Below are positions 1-9,200 of a stretch of DNA of 23,610 bases, one piece after another. Each line of letters starts with the position of its first letter. Within the stretch, counting starts at the first letter, position 1. The notes beneath the pieces are model-generated. The model was given only the letters and a program-made list of their open reading frames with translations. It ran no database searches and was not told the DNA's origin. A program made the position numbers and the translations under genes. Location of the stretch: positions 1 to 23,610 of IMG/VR virus record IMGVR_UViG_3300010354_000671; one strand, written 5' to 3'. Source of the stretch: a virus.

Positions 1-3000
1 GGAACATCTGCTTCTGTAGTTCCAAACTTTTCTGGAAATCAGAATGCATACTATGGGTATCCAGATGGTTATCCACAAAAATCTTCTTCTGGAATTGGTA
101 CAGATGCTAAATTCAGTGCATTTATTGTTTATAATTCTTCTACTGGGCAACCAATATCAACTTCTATTGTTTTAAATAGTGGTGGAAGTGGATATAGGGT
201 GGGAGACACCGTATCAATATCAGGAACTTATTTTGGTGGTTCTGATACGGTTAATGATTTATCATTTACTGTTTCTAAAGTATCAAGTACAAGAATTCCA
301 GGTGCAGCAAATAATTCATATTTAAATATTGGTGGAATTAATTCTGGAATTGGAACTAATGCTAGATTTAATATTTATAGAAATTCTTTGGGAGATTTAA
401 GTAAAGTTGAAATAGTTGATGGTGGTGTTGGATATGCACTAACTGATAGAATTACAATTTTGGGTTCAAGTGTTGGTGGAACAAATGTCAATGATGATAT
501 ACTATTGTCTCCTGTAGGTCTGGGAACTAATAAATTACCATCAACTTTATACATCAACCAATGCAATGACGATTCATTCAAAGTTTCTGGTCTTCCAACA
601 GAAAAAGAATTAAATATCAATTCTTTAGGAATTGGCACACATTCATTTGAATTTGACAATGCAAATGCAAGTACATTAATTTTATTAGATAATATAATTC
701 AAAGTCCTGTTTATATAAGAGATGTTAATGTAAGTTTAGCATCATCAGTAGCAATTGGTACTAATTTTGTATTCTTATCTTCAGGAATAACTTCAATAAC
801 TTCTCAAGATATTTTCAAAATAAATGAAGAATTTTTTGAAATTAAAAATATAGGTATTGGTTCAACCAATTCTGTTGAAGTTACTAGAGCATTTTTAGGA
901 TCAAATCAAGAATTCCATAGTAAAGATTCAACAATTACTTTATATAGAGGAAACTTTAACATTGTAAAGGATGTTATTTACTTTGTAGTTCCACCATATG
1001 GAAAAATAGGACCAGAAGGACTTCAAGTCAGTTCTACTTTCCAGGGAAGAGTATTTAGTAGAAAATTTGATCCAGGATTACCAAATGATAAGAATATTAT
1101 ATTAGATGATATATCACAAAACTTTACTGGTTCAGATGTTTTTGTTGGAATAATAACTGGAACTCTTGATTCGTCAAATAAAAAAATAATTTCTGGAATT
1201 AATACTTCTGGCATTTCAATTGGTGATGTAGTAACTCAAACTACACCTGACCCTAGATTTATTTTGCCCAATACTAGAATAACTTCTATTGGTTCTAGCT
1301 TTATTGGAATTTTACCAGATCATAATGTTTTTTCTGGAATAGCAACCACATCATTTAGTATAACTAGATTAAATTATATCTTAAAGTCAAATAAAGAAAA
1401 TGTTGTTGGTTTATATACCAATACAAATAGTTCCGTCAGTATAGATGCTTCTGGTGATATTAATAATAATCCAATAATTTTAATTAATAACATACCTCAA
1501 GTTTCTGGAACTGACTATATTATTGATACACCAAATCAAAATACTTTTAAATTTATTAGTGGCATTCCAAATGCTGGTAGAATAGTTAGAGTTGGAATAA
1601 ACAGTGGATTTGGTTATCAGCCTTTAGTTGGTGCTTCTGCAACAGTGACTGTTTCTCCTTCGGGAACTATTTCAAATATTACCCTAACTGGAGGTGGTTC
1701 TGGGTACAGAATTGCCCCAATAATATCTTTGAATTCTTCTCAAGGAATTGGTGCCTCATTCTCTGCCTCAATTGGTGCTGGGGGGACAATTACTTCATTA
1801 TCAATAGTCAATTCTGGTTCTGGTTATACGTCAAATCCTTCACCTAATGTTTTAATAGACTTACCTTCAGGTTATAGTGATTTAGAAACCCAATATGTTA
1901 GTGGGTCGATTGGTGATGGTGAGGGTGCAAAGGTTTCAGTAGTAGTTGGTTCTGGGACAAGTATAGTTGGATTTGAATTAGAAGAACCAGGATTTGGTTA
2001 TAAAGTTGGTGATGTACTATCAGTTGTCGGAATAACCACAAGACCAGGTGTTGGGGCAGCATTTAGTGAATTTAGATTATATGTTCAAGAAATATTTACT
2101 GATAAATTTAGTGGTTTTTATCCAGGTCAATTCCTACAATTTGATGATATAAGTCAGTTTTTTAATGGTGTTAAGAAAAAATTCACTCTAACTGTTACAG
2201 AAAATGGAATTAAAGATGCTATTAGTTTAAGAGTTTCACCGACAAGTAAATTAAACATAGAAAATAATTTATTTGTTTATATCAATGATGTATTACAGCA
2301 ACCTGTAATATCATATACTTTCTCTGGTTCCAGAATAACTTTCAAAGAACCTCCATTAAAAAATAGCAAATGCACTGTATTATTCTATAAAGGATCGGAT
2401 TTAGATGTTGAGCAGGTCGATCCACCAAAAACTATAAAATCTGGTGATACTGTAATAATTGAAGAAAATATTTTAGATCCTACAGATAGAGCACAATTTG
2501 AAAGAGTTGTTAAAACTATTATTTCTACAGATGCATTTGATACATTTACTTATAATAGTATTGGCATAAACACTGACTTGACAAAGGATAGACCTTTGAC
2601 TTGGATCAAACAAACTCAAGATAGAATAATTAATGGAACACTTCAATCAAAATCTAGACCAGATTTAAAAACTAGAGTAATGCCTTCTTGTCAATTGATA
2701 AAAAATGTATCTGACGTTGATTCTTTTGTATATACAAATAATGCATTCCCAATTTTTAGTGCTGTAGATAAAATAAAAGAAGAATTGAGTGATATTATAA
2801 TAGTAAATGAAAGAGATATTTCTCCTGCAATTGGTACTGCTATAGTATCTTCTGGATCAAGTATTTCTGATATATCAATAAGTTATGGTGGTCTTGGTTA
2901 TTTTGAAAACTTAAATCCAGAGGTTTCTATTTCATCACTTTATATAAAGAAAAAGGATCCAATTTATAACTGGCAGACTGCTTTACCACTAACCTCACAA

Positions 3001-4647
3001 AATTTCAACTCTGTTTCTTTTGGAAATAATGTAATTTCTGTTGGTCAAAGTGGAATAGTTGGTTACAGTTCTGATGCGATTTCTTGGAATGTTTCTAGTC
3101 TTGGATATGGTTCAACTATTTCTTTTAATTCCGTAGTTTCAATATCAACAAATAAGTATGTTTCTGTTGGAGATAATGCAAAAATTATTTCATTTGTTTC
3201 TACTGGTTCTTCAATTGCGAACTTATCAGAATATACTTTATCAATTTTAGTTCCAGATGTTACTTCCATTCTCAGTGGAACTTTAATTAAAGAAGCAAGT
3301 CAATATAGTGAAGTATTTAATGACTTGGCATATTCTCCAGTTCAAGATAGAGTAGTTGCTGTTGGAAATAGTGCTGCTGCTTTTGTTTCTGTTGGTATTG
3401 GTTCTGATGAATTTTTAGAACAATCATCAAGATCTTTTTATGATTTATTAAGTGTTGCTAATAGTGACAAAACTGTGACAGGAATTTCATCTCTATCTGA
3501 TAGTCGTTTTGTTGCAGTTGGAAAAAATGGAACAATTACACTTTCTCCAAATGGTGAGGATTGGTTCTTAATATCTTCACCAACAGTAAATGATTTAAAT
3601 AAGATTATTTGGGATGGCAGTAGATTTGTTGCAGTTGGAGATTCTGGTACTATTGTAGTTTCTGATTCCAATTTAAACTGGAGTTTAATATCTACAGACC
3701 CAATTTTATCCGAAAATATCACCAATATAAGATATTATGATGGATTGTACGTTATATTAACTTCAAATTCAAAATTATATTACTCCTTTGATTTAATTTA
3801 TTGGTCAGAAAGATCAACAAATCAACCAAATAAAATAAATGATTTAATTTTTATTGATTCTCTTGGTGTTGAGGGTAGATATGTTGGTGTTGGTGATACT
3901 GGAACATTTATATATGCAGAACCTATTTTTAATAGAGCAACTGCAAATGCTAATGTTGTAGGTGGAGTTGTAGATTCAATCACAATATTGAATCCAGGAT
4001 TTGGTTATTCTAAGGATTCTCCACCTCCAATTATTTTCAGTTCAGATGCATTAACTTCAGAAAAATTAGTTTCATATAAAGTTAAGGGTGATTTTGGAAA
4101 TATAGTCAAAGTGTCTATTGGAACTAGCACAATTGACTTTGAATTGAAAACTGAATTTTATGATGGACTTGCAATTGGTGCTGGAATTGGGTATAGTGCT
4201 TTGAATTCTTATGGTGTTGAATTTAGTAATTTAGAAGTAGGAGATCACTTTGTTATATTTGAAAGTTCTCCAACTGTTGGACACGCATTGACTTGTATAG
4301 ATATTGACAATGGTGGTTTATCTAATTATCCAGATTCTATCGTTGGAACTGCTACAACTTATTTGGATGGGGCATATAGAGTTTCTGATATAATCGGAAC
4401 ACCATCACCTATTTCTGGAATAACCACTGTTAGATGTCATTTTGCATATGCTCCAGGTGGTGGTCCAATTCAAGTTAATACGTTAAACGTCACTAACGGA
4501 ATTTATGGAAAATATTCTTGGTCTAAATTCTTTGACTATGAAACTCGTTCCACTACAAATTCGAAGGCATTTACAGTAAATACTAATAATGGATTAGTTG
4601 GGTTATCAACTGCACCAAAAATTTATAGAACTCGTGGATTAATCTAG
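1..4647 (+). CDS. gp7: gp7-like baseplate wedge protein, C-terminal 1548 residues (5' end outside window)
   Basis: The frame is open from base 1, so the first internal Met codon (199) is not the start and the gene is partial. Its place directly before gp8 is that of T4 gene 7, the large wedge component linking the central baseplate to the periphery. At 1548+ residues it already exceeds T4 gp7 (1032 aa). In order from base 1 it holds: GGxGY repeats (about residues 60-160); an INDE-type module (247-316); an 'INNIPQ' beta module (about 480-535); three or four more GGxGY repeats (535-685); a second 'INDVLQ' module (720-800); a seven-repeat beta-propeller-like domain (989-1309); and a conserved-looking C-terminal domain ending in YRTRGLI. 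There is no signal peptide or membrane segment in the visible part. The gp7 name rests on position plus remembered similarity of marine myovirus homologues, not on catalytic motifs. It could instead be annotated only as a virion structural protein. Confidence 0.75.
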   Translation, partial: GTSASVVPNFSGNQNAYYGYPDGYPQKSSSGIGTDAKFSAFIVYNSSTGQPISTSIVLNSGGSGYRVGDTVSISGTYFGGSDTVNDLSFTVSKVSSTRIPGAANNSYLNIGGINSGIGTNARFNIYRNSLGDLSKVEIVDGGVGYALTDRITILGSSVGGTNVNDDILLSPVGLGTNKLPSTLYINQCNDDSFKVSGLPTEKELNINSLGIGTHSFEFDNANASTLILLDNIIQSPVYIRDVNVSLASSVAIGTNFVFLSSGITSITSQDIFKINEEFFEIKNIGIGSTNSVEVTRAFLGSNQEFHSKDSTITLYRGNFNIVKDVIYFVVPPYGKIGPEGLQVSSTFQGRVFSRKFDPGLPNDKNIILDDISQNFTGSDVFVGIITGTLDSSNKKIISGINTSGISIGDVVTQTTPDPRFILPNTRITSIGSSFIGILPDHNVFSGIATTSFSITRLNYILKSNKENVVGLYTNTNSSVSIDASGDINNNPIILINNIPQVSGTDYIIDTPNQNTFKFISGIPNAGRIVRVGINSGFGYQPLVGASATVTVSPSGTISNITLTGGGSGYRIAPIISLNSSQGIGASFSASIGAGGTITSLSIVNSGSGYTSNPSPNVLIDLPSGYSDLETQYVSGSIGDGEGAKVSVVVGSGTSIVGFELEEPGFGYKVGDVLSVVGITTRPGVGAAFSEFRLYVQEIFTDKFSGFYPGQFLQFDDISQFFNGVKKKFTLTVTENGIKDAISLRVSPTSKLNIENNLFVYINDVLQQPVISYTFSGSRITFKEPPLKNSKCTVLFYKGSDLDVEQVDPPKTIKSGDTVIIEENILDPTDRAQFERVVKTIISTDAFDTFTYNSIGINTDLTKDRPLTWIKQTQDRIINGTLQSKSRPDLKTRVMPSCQLIKNVSDVDSFVYTNNAFPIFSAVDKIKEELSDIIIVNERDISPAIGTAIVSSGSSISDISISYGGLGYFENLNPEVSISSLYIKKKDPIYNWQTALPLTSQNFNSVSFGNNVISVGQSGIVGYSSDAISWNVSSLGYGSTISFNSVVSISTNKYVSVGDNAKIISFVSTGSSIANLSEYTLSILVPDVTSILSGTLIKEASQYSEVFNDLAYSPVQDRVVAVGNSAAAFVSVGIGSDEFLEQSSRSFYDLLSVANSDKTVTGISSLSDSRFVAVGKNGTITLSPNGEDWFLISSPTVNDLNKIIWDGSRFVAVGDSGTIVVSDSNLNWSLISTDPILSENITNIRYYDGLYVILTSNSKLYYSFDLIYWSERSTNQPNKINDLIFIDSLGVEGRYVGVGDTGTFIYAEPIFNRATANANVVGGVVDSITILNPGFGYSKDSPPPIIFSSDALTSEKLVSYKVKGDFGNIVKVSIGTSTIDFELKTEFYDGLAIGAGIGYSALNSYGVEFSNLEVGDHFVIFESSPTVGHALTCIDIDNGGLSNYPDSIVGTATTYLDGAYRVSDIIGTPSPISGITTVRCHFAYAPGGGPIQVNTLNVTNGIYGKYSWSKFFDYETRSTTNSKAFTVNTNNGLVGLSTAPKIYRTRGLI
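739..948 (+). repeat. INDE-type module, copy in gp7
   Basis: The segment contains FKINEEFFEIKNI, a short spacer, VEVTRAFLGS, then FHSKDSTITL. This is the same layout as the modules in the giant protein (IIINDEVIQYTGY...GITRAINR...HLAGSSVF) and gp15 (IMINDEALYIREI...LVVDRGKD...HIAGDAINV). The common pattern is [IK]-I-N-[DE]-E-x-x-x-I, about 10-14 residues, a [VI]-x-R-[AG] strand, then His near the end. It is likely a small beta-sandwich surface domain, and its function is unknown to me. Confidence 0.65.
1603..2064 (+). repeat. GGxGY beta-repeat cluster in gp7
   Basis: Units of the form [IL]-x-[NGE]-x-G-[GSF]-[GS]-G-Y-x(4)-P-x-[VI]-x-[IL], each followed by an Ala/Gly/Ser-rich beta stretch, occur as NSGFGYQPLVGA, TGGGSGYRIAPIISL, NSGSGYTSNPSPNVLI and EEPGFGYKVGDVLSVVG. 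Further copies in the same protein lie near 175 (NSGGSGYRVGDTVSI), 415 (DGGVGYALTDRITI), 2885 (YGGLGYFENLNPEVSI) and 3990 (NPGFGYSKDSPPPIIF). They are protein-level repeats with diverged DNA. Similar units occur in gp8, the giant protein and gp14. Confidence 0.85.
2965..3927 (+). other. Seven-repeat beta-propeller-like domain embedded in gp7
   Basis: Seven imperfect repeats of about 30-45 residues start near bases 3004, 3124, 3316, 3475, 3595, 3718 and 3835. The core is [FLI]-N-x-[VIL]-x(6-9)-[FY]-V-[AS]-V-G-[DNK]-x-[GA]-[TI]-[IV], often followed by an 'S-x(3)-x-W-x-x-x-S' strand. The clearest are RFVAVGKNGTITLSPNGEDW and RFVAVGDSGTIVVSDSNLNW. The pattern resembles BNR/Ycf48-type propellers, in which each repeat is a four-stranded blade, and seven repeats would close a ring. 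T4 gp7 is not known to me to have such a domain, so this looks like an insertion. A carbohydrate- or protein-binding role at the baseplate edge is inference only. Confidence 0.75.
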
Positions 4648-4655
4648 AATAAATA
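4648..4655 (+). promoter_or_regulatory. T4-type late promoter (AATAAATA) before gp8
   Basis: One mismatch to TATAAATA, in the 28-base gap between gp7 and gp8. T4-like late transcription would start about 6 bases beyond the octamer, near 4661, giving a leader of about 15 bases before ATG 4676. No clear Shine-Dalgarno is visible. In this AT-rich DNA the match alone is weak evidence; the intergenic position is what supports it. Confidence 0.55.
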
Positions 4656-4675
4656 GAAAAAAATGTTTATTAAAA

Positions 4676-6244
4676 ATGCCAGCTATCATATCTGATCAAT
4701 TTAGACTATTGAATGCTGAGACTTTTGTAAAAAGTTTCGTTTCTGTTGGAAATACATCGAATAATTATTATACTTTTATTGGACAACCAAATTCATCCAG
4801 TGTTCAGGCAAATGGGACAATTGATTGGATCACAAATGTTCCATCACCACTGGATGGGTTTAAAGAAGAGAATGAAATAAAAGAAACTATTCTTTCAATG
4901 AAAAGGATAACAAATGATGATGTTAGGAGAGTTGTAAGGAAGGTAAATTGGACTTCTGGTGAAGTTTATGAAATGTATAGAAATGATTATTCGATTTATA
5001 ATTTGACACCAAATACTAATGCTTCAAGTTTATATGAATCTAATTTTTATGTAATAAATGAAGACTTTAGAGTTTATGTTTGCCTCCAAAATGGTACAGA
5101 TCCAGAAAATCCAAAAGGAAGACCTTCAGTCGATCAACCTTTATTTGTCGATTTAGAACCAAGAGCAGCTGGAACTAGTGGTGATGGATATGTTTGGAAA
5201 TATCTCTATACAATTAAACCATCTGAAATTGTAAAATTTGATTCTATAGAATTTATTCCAGTACCTGAAGATTGGGGAACTGAGGGTAAAGAAAGTTTTT
5301 CTGTAAAAAATAATGCTATCGATGGAAATATAAAAACTATTACAATTAGAGAAAGGGGAACTAATTATCAACCAATATCAAAATCATTTGCCAATATACC
5401 CATACTTGGTGATGGTGAAGGTGGAAAGGCAACTATTACTATAGATTCTTTTGGTAAAGTTTCAGAAATTTTTGTAACTGATGGTGGAAAAAATTATACT
5501 CGTGGTATTATTAAATTTGAACCTGGAGCACCTGGCATTCCATCAGAATTGACAAACTCTGGAACAATAGCACAATTTGATGTTATCATACCTCCTAAGG
5601 GTGGTCACGGTTATGATATTTTTAGAGAACTTGGTTCATATAGAGTTTTAGTTTATTCTAGATATAAAACAGATGAATCAAATCCAGATGCAGTTGTTGG
5701 TAATGATTTTTCTAGAGTTGGAATCTTAAAAAATCCACAAAAAATAGGAGGAGATATTTTAACTGAATCTGAAGTGAGTGCATTGAAATCTTTAAAACTT
5801 GCTGGGACTGCAACTACTTTAACAAATTATGCAGTAGATTCAATTATAACTCAAACAGTAGGTTCTGGAACAACGGCAATTGGATTTGTTGCATCTTGGG
5901 ATAATATAACTGGAATCCTTAAATATTATCAACCAGTTGGTTTAGCAACATCAAGAGTTGGTTACAGAATAAACCAATTCACGTCATCTCCTGATGTTGG
6001 TGGATCTTTATTAATAAGTGGGGATAACATTTCTGGATCACCATTGTTAATTGATTCTTCATTTAATGGTAGCAGTATCGTAATAAATAATAGGACATAT
6101 CAATTGGGAAGTAATTTTATTTCTGGCATTTCATCATCAGAATATGATAAAAAATCTGGTGAAATAATTTACATAGATAATAGACAACCAATCCCAAGAA
6201 CAAAAAGTCAAAAAGAAGATATTAAAATCGTATTGGAGTTCTAA
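4676..6244 (+). CDS. gp8: Baseplate wedge protein gp8
   Basis: 522 residues, starting MPAIISDQFRLLNAETFVKS, a characteristic gp8 N-terminus of marine T4-like phages. The N-terminal 200 residues hold the recognisable wedge domain, including WKYLYTIKPSEIVKFDSI near residue 174 and the PVPEDWG segment. T4 gp8 is 334 aa, so this one is enlarged. The extra length includes two GGxGY-type repeats (about residues 220-290: RERGTNYQPI and TDGGKNYTRGI) and a Ser/Gly-rich beta region (about 390-480). gp8 dimers join gp7 and gp10 in the T4 wedge, and here it lies between the gp7-like gene and the giant protein, with only 6 bases to the latter, so these should be co-translated. The start is the first Met after a stop-containing gap with a late promoter. 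Confidence 0.9.
   Translation: MPAIISDQFRLLNAETFVKSFVSVGNTSNNYYTFIGQPNSSSVQANGTIDWITNVPSPLDGFKEENEIKETILSMKRITNDDVRRVVRKVNWTSGEVYEMYRNDYSIYNLTPNTNASSLYESNFYVINEDFRVYVCLQNGTDPENPKGRPSVDQPLFVDLEPRAAGTSGDGYVWKYLYTIKPSEIVKFDSIEFIPVPEDWGTEGKESFSVKNNAIDGNIKTITIRERGTNYQPISKSFANIPILGDGEGGKATITIDSFGKVSEIFVTDGGKNYTRGIIKFEPGAPGIPSELTNSGTIAQFDVIIPPKGGHGYDIFRELGSYRVLVYSRYKTDESNPDAVVGNDFSRVGILKNPQKIGGDILTESEVSALKSLKLAGTATTLTNYAVDSIITQTVGSGTTAIGFVASWDNITGILKYYQPVGLATSRVGYRINQFTSSPDVGGSLLISGDNISGSPLLIDSSFNGSSIVINNRTYQLGSNFISGISSSEYDKKSGEIIYIDNRQPIPRTKSQKEDIKIVLEF
5335..5530 (+). repeat. GGxGY-type repeats in gp8
   Basis: Two units, ITIRERGTNYQPISKSFANI and SEIFVTDGGKNYTRGIIKF, are separated by GDGEGGKATITID. 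Strand pattern and spacing follow the GGxGY units of gp7 and gp14, with the final Gly replaced by Asn before Tyr. Confidence 0.65.
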
Positions 6245-6250
6245 AGAAAA

Positions 6251-9200
6251 ATGCCTCAGAACAGTAATTTAAATGTTTCTCCATATTTTGATGATTTTAC
6301 TCCATCCAAAAATTATCAAAGGGTATTATTTAAACCAGGATATCCAATACAATCTAGAGAATTAACAACATTACAATCTATTTTACAAAATCAAATAGAG
6401 AAATTTGGACAGCACTTTTTTAAAGAAGGTGCGATGGTCATTCCTGGACAAATTTCTTATGATAATAATTATACTTGTGTTGAAATTGATGATACTCATT
6501 TAGGAATTCCCGTATCAACTTATATTGATAATTTAGTTGGTGTTAGAATTAAAGGTGAAATAAGTGGGGTAACAGCAAAAGTAGAAAATTATATTACAAA
6601 TTCGCAATCAGATAGGTCAAATTACACTCTTTATATTAAGTATCAAAGTTCAAGTGATACTAATTTTTCCACTAATACATTTGTAGATGGTGAAAATTTA
6701 ATTTCCCTTCAAGATATTGATTATGGTATTTCTTCAATACGTTCAAATACTACTTTTGCAACATCTATAATTTCATCAGCAATATCAGTTGGTTCTGCAG
6801 CAAAAATTACAGAAGGTGTATATTTTATCAGAGGATTTTTTGTAACTGTACCAACTCAAACTGTTATTTTAGATCAATATAATAATAAACCTTCATATAG
6901 GGTTGGTTTGAATATTAATGAAGAATTTGCAGCACCATCTAATAAGTATAATGATCTTTTTGATAATGCTCAAGGATTTTCAAATTATGCTGCACCAGGT
7001 GCAGATAGACTTGTAGTTGATGTAGAATTAGTAAAAAAAGACACAAATGACTTTAATGATGAAAACTTCATCGAATTGATGAGAGTTGAAAATGGAATTT
7101 TAAAAACTTTTGTAAATGAAACAAATTATAGTTTAATTTCAAATGAGTTGGCAAGAAGAACATATGATGAATCTGGAGATTATTATGTAAGACCATTCTC
7201 ATTAACTATTAAGGAATCATTAGACAATAAGATTGGAAATAATGGTCTATATTCAGATAGTCAAAAAACAAAGCAAGGAAATATACCTTCCGACAACATT
7301 GGATGCATAAGCATTAGTCCAGGAAAAGCATTTGTTAGAGGTTATGAAGTAGATGTAAAGGGAACTACAGTAATAGATTTTGATAAACCTAGAGACACTG
7401 AAAAACTTTTTAATCAATCTGTTCCCTTTAGTGTTGGTAGGCAGATTGATGTAAATAATGTTCATGGTTCAGTAATATCTGGTTTTTCAACAGTATCTCA
7501 GATTTCTTTTTATACTAATAGAACATTAAATGCTGGCATTTCGTCGGGGACAAAAATTGGTGTAGCAAGAGTTTATGATTTTAAATTAAAAAATGCAGAA
7601 TATGCAAATGATGCTACAAAATATGAATGTTCTTTATACGATATACAAACATATACAACATTATCTTTAGGTACATCAATTACTCTTTCTGCTCCTGCTT
7701 TTATTGAAGGAGTTAGTAGTGGTGCAAACGGATATCTTGTTGAAAGTGTTACTAACAGTAGTACAATTAATCTATATCAAGTATCTGGTTCATTTAGAAC
7801 TAATGAAAAAATAAAAATTAATGGAACTGAAGATGGTAGAGTAATATCTTCTTTTAGAGATTATAATTTATCTGATGCTCATCAATTTGTAGGAACATCA
7901 GGAACCGGTTCTTTTACTGCAGACACTTCTTTAGATGTATCAATTCCTTTATCAGAACCAAGTACAAGATTTACATTTACTCCAAGTGGTAGTAGAAATA
8001 TAGTAACTTCTTCAAATGATACATTTTTTAGAAATTTGAATATTGGTGATATTTTATCATATACAAAAACTTCTCAAACTGTACCAACATATAACGTTGT
8101 AGATCAAATTGATATTTCAAATAATAGAATATTTGTAGCACCTACACCAACAGTAACTAATGTGTGTGATGGTACTGTTTTCGGTTCAACAACCTTTGTA
8201 AATGATTTAAAAAAGGTTGTTTTAAATTCCAGAAATGTAAATGAGTCTTATCTTTATTCTAGATTAAATGTAAATAATATTTCAAACTTGGATTTGACAA
8301 ATTCAAGTCTTGTAGTAAGAAAAAGTTATGAAGTTACTATAAGTTCTGGTGTTGGTCAGATACTAGAGACAGATCCAAACTTGTTTTTTGAAACATTTGA
8401 TGAGGAAGACTATAATTTAACTTTTGTTTCAACAGGAAATGTAGAGTCTTTATCAAATCAAAATACTTTAATTTTAGACAAATCAGTAACATTTCAAAAT
8501 ATAAGTCAAAATGGCAAAGCAATTTTGACTGCATCATTAAGAAAGGTAAATTTAAATGAGAGAAGAAAAAATTTCTCCAGATGTTCTTCATTAATAGTTT
8601 CAAAATCAAGTTCTCCTTTATCTGGAATTGGTTCAATTTCATTGAATGATGGATTAACATTTGATTCTAGATATGGTTTAAGAGTTCAGGACAAACAAAT
8701 ATCATTAAACGTTCCTGATGTTGTAAGTGTTCTTGGAATTTTTGAATCTTCAACTACACAAGATCCACAATTGCCAAAAATATTTTTCTCATCAACAGGT
8801 TCTAACATTAATAATTTAGTTAAAGGAGAACTTTTAATTGGGCAAAATAGTGCTTCTGCCGCATATTTTGTTTCATCTAGTGGTTCTAATGAAGTAGAAA
8901 TTGTTTATGCAAATGAAAATAAATTTGTTTTAGGTGAAACAATTATATCTAAAGAATCTAATTTTTCTGGAGTAATTGGAGCAATAACTGTAGGTGATAA
9001 AGAAATAAAAAATAATTTTACTTTAGATAATGGACAAAGACCAGAGTACTATGATTACTCAAGAATAACTAGAAAAAGACAATTTAATTCTCCAACTAAA
9101 AAAATAAAAATAATTTTTAATAATTACGAAATTGATACATCAGAACAAGGTGATTTTGTATCTGTTGATTCTTATGACAACGATAGATACACTAACGATA

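Noticed and set aside
2965-3927. Ycf48-like photosystem assembly gene carried as an auxiliary metabolic gene
   Set aside because: The propeller repeats are in frame within a single long structural ORF, without their own start, signal peptide or promoter, so this is a domain of a virion protein and not a metabolic gene.
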